From JACRCT01 sp049841135 (lineage in GTDB: Bacteria; Myxococcota; Myxococcia; Myxococcales; UBA5297), in assembly GCA_049841135.1 (NCBI GenBank), contig JASGHK010000004.1, positions 1 to 64,000 of the forward strand: 64,000 nucleotides of DNA, written 5' to 3'. The notes under the pieces are model-generated. The model worked only from the letters and a program-made list of their open reading frames with translations, made no database searches and had not been told where the DNA came from. A program made the position numbers and the translations under genes. This document shows, in pieces, positions 19,101 through 27,608 of the stretch. Positions within the stretch are counted from its first letter, which is position 1. Every line of letters starts with the position of its first letter.

Positions 19101-19567
19101 GCTCGTCCGCCGGGCTCCGGCTCCGCCCTCTTGGCCGCGCCGCGCTGCCTGCTCCTCTTGCCTCTTCCGTTCGGCGCTCGCGACCGCGCTGGTGGCATCC
19201 GCGCCTGCCGGATTTTTCGCCTCCCCCGGCGGCGGCCGACGCTGCCGACGAACTCGATCTGGCGACGATCCGCGCGCGGTTTCCCGCCGCGCTTTGGCTC
19301 GACGCCCGGGAGGCCGAGCCCTTCGCGGCGGGCCACGTCCCCGGCGCGCTTTCGCTGAACGAGACCGCGTGGGAGGCGGGCTTCGCCGCCGTCGTCGAGG
19401 CATGGGACGGCGAACGCGCCATTGTGGTGTATTGCGGCGGCGAGATTGCCACGCCAGCCACGCGGTGGCGGCCCGCCTGCGTCGCGAACTGGGTTTCGGC
19501 TGAGATCTTCGTGCTGCGCGGGGGCTGGCCGGCCTGGCTCGCGGCCGGAGGGGAGACGGCGCGATGA
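19097..19567 (+). CDS. Rhodanese-domain protein with N-terminal membrane or signal segment, frameshifted
   Basis: From GTG at 19097 the first ~40 residues are Leu/Ala-rich (a likely TM or signal segment, garbled by indels). They lead into ADELDLATIRARFPAALWLD, AREAEPFAAGHVPGALSL and VVYCGGE with the rhodanese active-site Cys, then CHASHAVAARLRREL in a shifted frame and IFVLRGGWPAWLAAGGE at the C-terminus. Rhodaneses transfer or bind sulfane sulfur; the signal segment suggests a periplasmic or membrane-tethered location. Overlaps of 4 bases at both ends (GTGA with DUF1573, ATGA with MauE) indicate a tightly coupled operon. Confidence 0.78.
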   Translation: MSSSAGLRLRPLGRAALPAPLASSVRRSRPRWWHPRLPDFSPPPAAADAADELDLATIRARFPAALWLDAREAEPFAAGHVPGALSLNETAWEAGFAAVVEAWDGERAIVVYCGGEIATPATRWRPACVANWVSAEIFVLRGGWPAWLAAGGETAR

Positions 19568-20005
19568 ATCCCTCGCGCGGCAAACTCGCAGTGTCGCGGT
19601 TTGGACGACCCACGGCCTAGTCGCGGTCGTGTTCGGGGTCGCCGGTGTCCTCAAGCTCGCCGATCCGGCGCGTTTCGCCGCCGATATCGGCCACTATCGG
19701 CTTGTCTCTCCGGCACTCGCCGCCGCCGGCGCGGTGTATTTGCCGTGGCTGGAAATCGTGCTCGCCCTCGGCGCTGCTTCTGCCGCGCGGCGTTGTCCCG
19801 CCGCGCGTGTCCGGGCTGTCGCTGCTCGGCTTCTGCGCCGCCTTGGCCAGCGCCGCGTGGCGCGGGCATCGACTTGCGCTGCGGTTGTTTCGGCGAGGCG
19901 ACCGCGACCGGCGTGGCGGGAGCCCTCGCGCGCAACGCCGTCCTGCTGGCCTGTCTGGGCGTCGGCTGGCGGCTCACGCAAGAGCCAGCGCCTCGGCCGG
20001 GCTGA
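19564..20005 (+). CDS. MauE/DoxX-like membrane protein, frameshifted
   Basis: The ~146-residue product starts MNPSRGKLAV and has four predicted membrane helices: GLVAVVFGVAGVLKLADPAR, AAAGAVYLPWLEIVLALGA, GLSLLGFCAALASAAWRG and ARNAVLLACLGVGWRLTQ. Between the third and fourth lies IDLRCGCFGE, the CxCFG motif of the MauE family, which is linked to periplasmic disulfide or cofactor maturation. Two or three indels break the frame. Its last 32 bases overlap the convergent gluQRS gene. Confidence 0.75.
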
Positions 20006-20881
20006 GCCCGCGTTCGCGGAGGGCTCGGAGCGAGAGCGCGTCGTGGCGTTTTGCGAGGCGCACGCCGTTCTCGTCGGTGACGAGCGGGGCGTGAAGCCAC
20101 TGCGGGCGTCGCCGCGCCCGAGCGCCTCGAACAAGAGGATCTGCCGAAAGGTCGAGCGGATCAGGTCCGGCGCCGCGCACGACCTCGGTGACGCCCATCG
20201 CGAGCATCATCCACCACGCAGGCAAGCTGATAGCTGGGGAAGCCGTCTTTCCGCCACACGAGGAAGTCGCCGAAGTCGCGCGCGCAGACCGCGCGTCTGT
20301 GGTCCGAAGTGGCCGTCGTGGAAATCCAGCTCGCGTCCTTCGGGCACGCGAAAGCGCCAGTTAGCGCGAGCCCGGCGGCGTCGAGGTGGCGGGCCGGTGC
20401 GGTTCGTCGTCGGCGGGCGCCAGCGCGACCGGGCGTAGCCCGGGCTCGTTGCCTGCTTGGCGTCTGCGCTCGGCGCGGGGCCTTCGTGCGGGCGCCGACA
20501 GCGCGCCGGCGAGATCCTTGCGCGAGCGGTGGCAGGGAAAGATCAGGCCGGCCTCGTGCAGCCGGGCGAGCGCGGCCTGGTAGAGCGGCAGGCGGTCCGA
20601 TTGCACGGACGGACGGGCTCCTCCCATTCGAAGCCGAGCCAGGCGAGATCCTCGAGCGAGGCTTTGATATATTCGGGGCGGCATCGCGCCGTATCGAGGT
20701 TGTCGATACGCATGAGCAGGCGCCCGCCGGCGTCGCGCGCGCGCTCCGCCGCGAGCGCGAAGGTGCGGGCGTGGCCGAGGTGGAGAAAACCGGTGGGCGA
20801 CGGCGCGAGACGACCGATGTAGGCGGGGGAGTCACGTGGAACGATACGCGGCGGGACGGATTTTTGAAGCGCGGATGACAA
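19974..20881 (-). CDS. gluQ: Glutamyl-queuosine tRNA(Asp) synthetase, frameshifted
   Basis: This truncated GluRS paralogue attaches glutamate to queuosine in tRNA-Asp. The N-terminal YIGRLAPSPTGFLHLGHA has the HIGH signature, followed by RIDNLDTARCRPEYI and EDLAWLGFEWEEP. The C-terminal part in another frame has MGVTEVVRG, WLHAPLVTDENGVRLAKRHD with the KMSKS-equivalent KRHD, and ends SLRALRERGLSPAEAL. There is no anticodon-binding domain, as expected. No ATG fits the start; TTG at 20881 is one candidate. Several indels fall between about 20,150 and 20,640. Its 3' end overlaps the MauE gene. Confidence 0.85.
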
Positions 20882-21026
20882 TGCGGCGCGCGGCGCTCGT
20901 TGCCGAGGAACAAGGCAAGTCTCCGGGGGCGTAATCGATTCGGTTTTGGCGACAAAACGGTGTCCGTTTTGTCGCCGTGCCATTCTCGGCTCGAATGCGA
21001 CGCCGCCCCGCGCCTAGCTCGACGGC

Positions 21027-21601
21027 ATGGAAAAGATGTTGTGCGTGTATTGCGCGAGCGGGAAGCAGCTCGATCCGAAGTATTACACCGCGGGCATGGC
21101 TCTCGGGCGCGGGCTGGCCGAGCGAGGCTGGGGCTGGTCTACGGAGGCGGAAAATCGGGAGTGATGGGCTCGGTCGCGCTCGCGGCCAAGGCCGCCGGGG
21201 CGCGCGTGGTCGGCGTGATACCCGACTTCATGGTGGAGCGCGAGCTGGCCTATCGCGAGGCGGACGAGTTGGTCGTGGTCGATTCGATGCGCGAGCGACG
21301 CCGCATCATGGAGGAGCGGGCGACCGCCTTCGTCACGTTGCCGGGCGGCATCGGCACCTTGGAGGAACTGGTGGAAATCCTCGTCGGGCGGGCCCTGAAT
21401 CGTCACGACAAGCCGCTGATCCTGGTCAACCAGGACGGCTTCTACGACGAGCTGCTGGCTTTCTTCGACAAGATGGTGCGCGAGCGCTTCAAGTCGGACG
21501 GCATCCTCAAGATGATAGCGGTGGCCAACACCATCGGGGAGGTCTGGCCGCTGCTCGACCGCGCGGTGGACGCCGACGCGGTGGACGCGCTTTGGCGCTG
21601 A
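21027..21601 (+). CDS. LOG-family (TIGR00730) nucleotide phosphoribohydrolase-like protein
   Basis: The ~191-residue Rossmann-fold protein starts MEKMLCVYCASGKQLDPKYY. The family motifs are YGGGKSGVMG and LPGGIGTLEELVE (PGGxGTxxE), with VVGVIPDFMVERELAY between them. Family members cleave cytokinin riboside monophosphates or related nucleotides to the base and ribose 5-phosphate; the substrate here is unknown. One base is missing at about 21,132, so the first ~35 codons are in a different frame from the rest. Confidence 0.9.
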
Positions 21602-21645
21602 GTCTGGCCGCGGCAAGATCCCGCCGCCACGGGCCTCGCGGGGCA

Positions 21646-22105
21646 TCACCCGCGGGTCGGCGCGGCGGCTCCGGCGGGGGTTTCGCGGATAGGCAGAAGC
21701 CCGGCGAGGTCGGCCAGGGCGGGCGCGGCGGCGAGTTCCGAAAAGAAGGCGGGCAGCGCGAAGCCGCGGGTGGGGGAGGGCCGCGGGAAATCCATCGGCG
21801 TGTCGCGAAAGGCCGGCCGCGCCACGAGGCTCGAATCGTTGAAATCGAGCCTCGGCGGCGATGCGTTGCACAAAGTGCTCCAGATAGCGTCGCACCGGAG
21901 CCGGCTCGAGCGCGTGCAGGCGGACGAAAAACATCCCGGCGGCGCGGGCGTTTTGCACCGAGTGGCAGATCACGCCGAGCAGAACCTCGCAGGGCATGCC
22001 GAAGCAGACCGCGACCTGGCGCATTTTCATGGCCTCGTTGTGGAATTGGGGAAGCGCGACGCTTTCCGCGCGAAGCAGGGTCCGGGTGCCGTAGAGTGCG
22101 CTCAT
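21646..22105 (-). CDS. Hypothetical protein, unknown family, one frameshift
   Basis: The start MSALYGTRTLLRAESVALP at 22105 leads to MKMRQVAVCFGMPCEVLLGV, AGMFFVRLHALEPAPVRRYL and EHFVQRIAAEARF. The frame then changes near 21,850, and the tail reads VARPAFRDTPMDFPRPSPTR and AFFSELAAAPALADLAGLLP before the stop at 21646. Corrected length is about 152 residues. It is soluble, and I see no catalytic or DNA-binding motif. Codon bias and an amino-acid mix typical of a real protein support it as a gene. It is divergent from pspA. Confidence 0.6.
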
Positions 22106-22451
22106 GCGATGGGCGGAGGCACGGGAGGTGCAACCGTTTCGCGGCAGACTGGGAAAACGACTCGGCCGCGGCAATCGCGGACCCGGGCGGCCGCGGTTTT
22201 TATAGTTTCCGCAGCTTTGCGCGCGCGATGGCGATTCCGCGAAGCGTCGTGCCCGGGCGGGGATCGGCCACCGCGATGCCGGGCGCCGTCGTCCGGCATC
22301 GCGCGCGTTCGGTTGGAAAAACTCCCGCCAAAAATAGGCGCCAAGCCGCAAGGCTACTGGATTTCCCGGCGAAAATTTCAACTGTCGCGGGCGTTCTGCG
22401 GGTCGGTCCGCGATCCGCGCCGGTTCAGTTCACCCTCACACCCACCACGCC
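22106..22451. other. 346-base divergent intergenic region
   Basis: This separates the minus-strand hypothetical gene from pspA and should hold both promoters. It has local A/T-rich patches (around 22,195-22,215 and 22,315-22,380), but I cannot pick out a confident -35/-10 pair or a sigma-54 GG..GC site. Confidence 0.45.
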
Positions 22452-23203
22452 ATGTTCCGCGCCATCAAACGTCTCTTCATCTGGCTCGGCCTCGCCGCCG
22501 AGAAAGCCACCGAAACCGACGCCATCAACCAGGCCGTCGTCGAGCGCGGCATCCGCGACTCCAAGGCCAAGGCCGACAAGGCCCACTACGCCAACGGCAG
22601 CTCGCCGGCCAGATCGCGTCCTCAAGGACCAGATCAAGCGCCAGGAGCGCCAGAAGCAGGACTTCAGGGCTATCTCCAGACCGCCGCCGCCGCGAACGAC
22701 GAGGTCAACGGCGCCGCACTACGCCGAGGAGCTTGCCACGCATCGAACAGGACATCGCCGAGAACCAGGCCCAGCTCGACAGCCTCGAAGAACTCTATCA
22801 GCAGAACACCGAGATCATTGCGCAACAGCCTGCGCGAGATCCAGAAGTTCCAGCGCGAGTTCGAGGCCGTCAAGGCGCAAGCGTCGCCGTCGGCCGCATC
22901 TCGAACAGCTCGTCCGGCCTCATGAAGGGTTCGATCAACGAACTCCAGGGCATGATGGGCGGCGAGATGGGCCAGTCCATGCAGCAACTCCGCGAATCCG
23001 CCGCCGGCGGCGAAGGCCAGATGCGCGCCACCCTCGATCTCGCGAAAGAGATGGGTTCAAACATCCAGCGCCAGCAGGAGATGCGACGCGCCCGCGGCAA
23101 CCAGCTCTTCAAGGAATACCAAAAGAAAATGGGCCTGGTTCAACCCGCCGCCTCCACGCCCGCCGCCAATCCTCCCGAGCGCCAGAAAATCGCCGAGAGT
23201 TAA
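22452..23203 (+). CDS. PspA/IM30-family protein, frameshifted
   Basis: The product starts MFRAIKRLFIWLGLAAEKAT, an amphipathic helix like the membrane-binding alpha-0 of PspA. It continues as long coiled coils: HYANGQLAGQIASLKDQIKR, HYAEELARIEQDIAENQAQL and NTEIIANSLREIQKFQREFE, ending in a Met/Gln/Gly-rich segment (GSINELQGMMGGEMGQSMQQ). Corrected length is ~250 residues. PspA-type proteins form ESCRT-III-like assemblies that stabilise the inner membrane under stress. About five indels fall in 22,600-22,890. It heads a gene run on the plus strand (DUF4177, SBP/OmpA, lipoprotein, coiled-coil protein). Confidence 0.75.
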
Positions 23204-23256
23204 GCGCTCGCTCCGAGGTGGAACGCGCACCCCGGGCGCGTTTGCCTCCGCCCCTC

Positions 23257-23458
23257 ATGCAAAAATTCGAATACGCCACACTCGTCGTCGATTCCGCCCG
23301 TTTCCTCTCAAAACCTCAAATCGACCACGAGACGTTCCATGACAGCCTCAACAAATACGGCGCCGACGGCTGGGAACTCGTTAGCATTTTCACGTTGGCC
23401 CGAAACCAAGGCGACACCCACGAAGCCACCGCCGTCTTCAAACGCTTCCGTTTCATAA
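23257..23458 (+). CDS. DUF4177-like small protein
   Basis: The product is MQKFEYATLVVDSARFLSKP continuing to the conserved LNKYGADGWELVSIF (a DUF4177 hallmark) and ATAVFKR. An extra T at about 23,446 removes the natural stop; without it the protein ends KRSVS at 23,456-23,458 and has 66 residues. The uncorrected frame instead reads through into the next gene and gives a false fusion. The function is unknown. It lies between pspA and the SBP/OmpA gene. Confidence 0.72.
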
Positions 23459-23505
23459 TCTTCCGATTGTCACTCTTCGACCCTTCACTCCTCACTCTTC
23501 CTCCC

Positions 23506-25193
23506 ATGACCGGTCGCGGAAAATTCGTCCTCACACTCCTCATCCTGGCCATCGCCGGAGTCGGCGCATATAAGTGGCTCCATAAAGTCCAGCCCGACGC
23601 TGCAGCAAACTCGACCACGTCCAGCTCCAGTCACCTCCGCCAGCAACTCCGGCTCGAGACGCCTCCGACCAAAGCCGCCCTTGACCCCGCCGACTTCATC
23701 GAGCCACTAACGTCCTGCCCGCTCCTTCCTCCCGCCGGCACCTACGTCGCGAAGGATAACACCCTCGACATCGAGCTCTCCGAATACGCCGGCTACTCCG
23801 GCATCGTCGTCGCCAACGGTGGACTCGAGCCTTCCGAAAACTCCTACTTCTTCCGCAAGCACGGCTTCAAAGTCCGCATCAAGCTCTCCGAGGAGGAAAG
23901 CTGGCCCGCCCTCAACACCGGGCGTCTCGCCGCCTCCGCCACCACGGTCGACGTCCTCGCCGCCCATTGCCGCAATTTCCAGGTCGTCGCCCCCGTGCAG
24001 ATCGGCTTCTCGCGCGGCGCCGATGGTCTCGTCGTCCGAAAAGAAATCCGCCGCATCAACGACCTGAAAGGCCGCACACTCGTCACCGCCCAGTTCACCG
24101 AGGCCGACTTCTTCCTTCGCTACCTCACGCAGGAAGCCGGCATCCCCATCAACGTCCTCTCCGGCCCCAACGACCGCCCCGCTCCCGACAAGGTCAACCT
24201 GCTCTTCGCCGCCGATGCCTTCGCCGCCGGCGACATCTTCCTCAAAGACCTCCAATCCGGCGGCAACCGTCTGGCCGGCTGCATCACGTGGGCCCCGAAA
24301 ACCACCGAGGTCGTCGATGCCTCCAACGGCGCCGCCCTCATCCTCGCGACCAATCAAAATCTCCTCATCGTCGCCGACATTCTCGTCGTCAACAAGGGCT
24401 TCGCCGCCGCCAACCCCGCGCAAGTCGCCGGTCTCGTGGACGGCGTTCTCGAAGGCAACCGCCTCGTCCGTGACAATCCGTCCGCGCACCTCGATCTGAT
24501 CGGCAAGACCTTCAAGTGGGACAAAGCCCAGACCCAGGCCGAACTCGCCAAGGTCCACTTCTCCAACCTCCCTGAAAATCTCGCGTTCTACTCCGGCGCG
24601 ATCGACTCCGCCGGCAGCTTCAGCGGCATCTACTCTTCCGCGATTCTCGCCTACGGTTCGCTCATCGACAAACCCGTCGACGCCGAGCGCTACATGGCTC
24701 CGCAGCATCTCGAGGCGCTCAAGGCCGCCGGCGCTTTCGCCGGACAACAAATCACGCTCGCTCCGATCCGCAGCTCCGCGGCGCGGCGCCCTCGAACGCG
24801 ATCCGCTTCTCAGCCAAAGACATCCGTTTCCTCTTTGAGCCCAACTCCTCGAAACTCGACCTCACGAGCCAGGAAAACAAAACCAACCTCGAGTCCATCC
24901 GCCGCCTCCTGCAGGTCAGCCCCGGCTCGACGATTCTCCTCCGCGGCCACGTGGACAACGCCCTCATCGATAAATTCCGCCAGCAAGGCGGCGACGCCTT
25001 CGTACGCCAGATGGCGCTCAAGGCGATGGAGCTTTCCAAGAGTCGCGCCGGCGAAATTCGCCGCGTCCTCATCGAAGACCTCAAAGTCGCCCCCGCCCGC
25101 CTCGAAACCGTCGGCCGCGGCTGGGAAGAACCCGCCGGCACCGACGCCGAGAAAAACCGCCGCGTCGAAGTCCAGTGGTTCACCGTCGAGTGA
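23506..25193 (+). CDS. Periplasmic substrate-binding domain fused to a C-terminal OmpA peptidoglycan-binding domain
   Basis: The ~562-residue protein has an N-terminal membrane anchor (KFVLTLLILAIAGVGAYKWL, residues ~6-25). A Ser/Thr-rich linker follows, then a type II substrate-binding fold of the NMT1/phosphate-type (residues ~75-430) with YSGIVVANGGLEPSENSYFF, INDLKGRTLVTAQFTEADFF and ADILVVNKGFAAANPAQV. One indel near 24,780 shifts frame. The C-terminal OmpA-like domain has IRFLFEPNSSKLD, ILLRGHVDN and LSKSRAGEIRRVLIEDL, ending NRRVEVQWFTVE. The layout suggests a protein anchored in the inner membrane that also binds peptidoglycan. No ABC permease or ATPase is adjacent, so transport is unlikely; sensing or scaffolding is an inference. 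Confidence 0.82.
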
Positions 25194-25225
25194 TAAAACC
25201 GCTCTCCATATCTGAGGATGAAATC

Positions 25226-25414
25226 ATGATGAGTGCACCATGCGTCAGGGGCGGCGGCCGCGGAATGGCCGCGCGAGTCGCCGTGCTTCTGAGCTTTTGG
25301 CTTTTGGCCGTCGGTTGCGCATCCCCTGCGCACATGACGCGGGATGAGATGGCTGGCGTGGTGTCGTCGGCGCGGGCCTTGATCCGGAACAGCGGGCTCG
25401 CGAATCGCATCTGA
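25226..25414 (+). CDS. Small putative lipoprotein
   Basis: The frame starting MMSAPCVRGGGRGMAARVAV runs into LLSFWLLAVGCASPAHMTRD, where LAVGC is a good lipobox. Mature length would be about 32 residues (to GLANRI). Two adjacent ATGs (25226 and 25229) and one at the internal MAARV are possible starts. Its position after the SBP/OmpA gene fits an envelope cluster. The short length and indel-prone region leave open that it is the 5' part of a longer gene. Confidence 0.5.
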   Translation: MMSAPCVRGGGRGMAARVAVLLSFWLLAVGCASPAHMTRDEMAGVVSSARALIRNSGLANRI

Positions 25415-25672
25415 AACGGCGCTCATCGAGCAAACCGAGCCTGCCTTCATGTATTATTTTATATCCCGGCCTTATGCCGATTATACCCTTGCGATGGAAA
25501 GTCGGCGAGGGGCGGGAGATAGTTGTCTGGGGCCAGGGTGATCTCTTCCGGCTTGAAGGAGCGCGGGTTGAGCGACGGGAAATGGCGCCGGCGACATACG
25601 CGGATCAGGGGGCCGGCTCTACCCGCCCGCCCGTCTCGCGTTTTCCTCCGCCGCCTCCTTCGCTTCGCCTCG

Positions 25673-26616
25673 ATGACCGACTCGCCCTCGCCGCCGCCCG
25701 CCTATCGCCGCCTGTTCTGGCGCAGCGCCGAGCATCTGTGGTTCGCTGTCGCCACGCTCGGGCTCGGCTTCGTCTCCGGCGAGCCGCTCGGCCTGCTCGC
25801 GGGCGGCGCGGCCTTCGCGATCGGTCACGTTTATCTGCCCGACAGCGCCTGGTTTCGCCGACGCGCCGACGCGCGACTGAAACGCGTCCGAGCTCGACCA
25901 GGCCGCCGTCCGCCTCGCCGAGTTCGAGGCGCAGCGCGTCCAGCTTCTGGACAAACTCTCCGCCGAGCGCCGCCGCCGCTACCAGGCGCTGGCCGGCGTT
26001 TGCCACGACATCTCCGCCGCCTCGGCCGAGGCCGGCTCCGCCGAGCTGACGCTTTCGCTCGAGACGCGCCTGCGCAAACTCGACGAGCTGCTCTGGACCT
26101 ACCTGCGCCTGCTCACGATCGAGCAGTCGCTGGAGGCCTATCTTGAGACCGAGCGGCGCGACCAGCTCTCGGCCTCCGCGACCGCCGCGGAGCAGGAGGT
26201 CGCCGCGCTCGAGTCCGAGCTGGGCGCCGAGCCCGCGCCGGGCGGCCGCGCCGATCCGGCGCGCGATACGCGCAAAAACCTCGCCTCGCGCCGCGAGCGC
26301 CTGGAGGCGCTGCATCAGCGCCTCGCCCGCGTGGCCCAGGCCCGCGCCAACCACGATCTCGCGCGCTCCGAGCAGGAGCGGCTGGTGGGAGCAGGCCAAG
26401 CTCATCCGCGCCGACGCCGTCGCGCACAAGAACGCCGAGGCGCTCGGCGCGCGCATCGATCTCAGCATCGAGCACCTCGCCGAGACCAACCGCTGGCTCT
26501 CCGATCTCGCCGAGTTCAAGGACCTCACCACCCAGCTCCCGCCGGTGCCCGCCGGCTCCATGCTCAATCCAGCCCACGCGACGCCGCCGCCCATGCCCGA
26601 GCGGGGCCAAAATTGA
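25673..26616 (+). CDS. Coiled-coil membrane protein, frameshifted
   Basis: The product starts MTDSPSPPPAYRRLFWRSAE and has two membrane helices (HLWFAVATLGLGFVSGEPL and LLAGGAAFAIGHVYL). A long helical region follows: LAEFEAQRVQLLDKLSAERR, LTLSLETRLRKLDELLWTYL, RKNLASRRERLEALHQRLAR and AEALGARIDLSIEHLAETNR, ending with a Pro-rich tail. Frames change near 25,885 and 26,390, and the corrected length is ~313 residues. No enzymatic motif is seen. The architecture suits a scaffold for membrane stress, consistent with the upstream pspA cluster, but the family is not recognised. Confidence 0.65.
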
Positions 26617-26647
26617 CACCCTCCGCGCCGCTGGCAAATTGCCCGTC

Positions 26648-26790
26648 ATGAGCGCCCTTCTCACGCGAGTCCCCGAGATCGCCTCGGCCACCACGACCGA
26701 GCAACTCGCGATGATTGACGAGTTGTGGGAACTGGTCCTGCGCTCGGGACGGATCGAGACGCCGGACAGCCATCGCGATGACTGGGCGAT
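26648..26790 (+). pseudogene. Truncated addiction-module (TIGR02574-type) antitoxin at the seam
   Basis: MSALLTRVPEIASATTTEQL and AMIDELWELVLRSG match the N-terminal half of the short 'putative addiction module component' antitoxins (~70-80 residues), in which a helix-loop ends in an acidic-basic tail. After about 48 codons the sequence passes into ilvD, so the C-terminus and any RelE/ParE partner are missing. This is the last piece of the verrucomicrobial segment. Confidence 0.6.
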
Positions 26791-27558
26791 GCGCTGGCGC
26801 AGTGGGACATCGTGCGCACCAAGGACGCAGCGGTGAAGCAGTTCTACCTCGCCGGCCCGGCCGGCATCCCGACGCAGGTGGCCTTCAGCCAGAACACGCG
26901 CTGGCCCAGCCTGGACACCGACCGTGCCGAAGGCTGCATCCGCTCCTACGAGCACGCCTTCTCCAAGGAGGGCGGACTGGCCGTGCTGAAGGGCAACATC
27001 GCGCTCGACGGCTGCGTGGTGAAGACCGCGGGCGTGGACGAGAGCATCCTGGTCTTCGAGGGCACGGCCCACGTCACCGAGTCGCAGGACGAGGCGGTGG
27101 AGAACATCCTCGCCGGCAAGGTGAAGGCCGGCGACGTGGTGATCGTGCGCTACGAGGGCCCCAAGGGCGGCCCGGGCATGCAGGAGATGCTCTACCCCAC
27201 CAGCTACATCAAGTCCCAGGGCCTGGGCAAGGCGTGTGCGCTGCTGACCGACGGGCGCTTCTCCGGCGGCACCTCGGGCCTGTCCATCGGCCACTGCTCG
27301 CCCGAGGCGGCGGCCGGCGGCGCCATCGGCCTGGTGCGCGATGGCGACAAGATCCGCATCGACATCCCCAAGCGCACGATCGACGTGCTGCTGTCCGAAG
27401 AGGAACTGGCGCGTCGGCGCGCCGAGCAGGATGCCAAGGGCTGGAAGCCGGCCAAGGCGCGCCCGCGCAAGGTGTCCGCGGCGCTGAAGGCCTACGCCAA
27501 GCTGGTGATGTCGGCCGACAAGGGCGCGGTGCGCGACCTGTCCCTGCTGGACGACTGA
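26791..27558 (+). pseudogene. ilvD: 3' fragment of long-type dihydroxy-acid dehydratase, 5' end lost at the seam
   Basis: From GCGCTGGCGCAGTGG the frame reads ALAQWDIVRTKDAAVKQFYL and continues cleanly to the stop at 27,556-27,558. It includes SKEGGLAVLKGNIALDGCVV, YEGPKGGPGMQEMLYPTSY, LLTDGRFSGGTSGLSIGHC and SADKGAVRDLSLLDD. These are the last ~255 residues of the ~616-residue E. coli-type IlvD, which dehydrates dihydroxy-isovalerate/methylvalerate in branched-chain amino-acid synthesis. No start codon or Shine-Dalgarno is present. The missing ~360 residues include the Fe-S cysteines, so the fragment cannot work alone. Confidence 0.92.
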
Positions 27559-27582
27559 CGCCGCGGCGACGCCACGCTGAAG

Positions 27583-27608
27583 AAGCCGCTCCCCGGAGCG
27601 GCTTTTTT
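27583..27608 (+). terminator. Rho-independent terminator after the ilvD fragment
   Basis: AAGCCGCTCC (27583-27592) pairs with GGAGCGGCTT (27595-27604) and is followed by a six-T run. It sits between the convergent ilvD fragment and lgt. Confidence 0.9.

Noticed and set aside
20977..25215. Apparent 1,412-residue open frame
   Set aside because: It strings together non-coding frames of the LOG and PspA genes with the true DUF4177 and SBP/OmpA frames. Indels removed the natural stops, and four separate families are recognisable.
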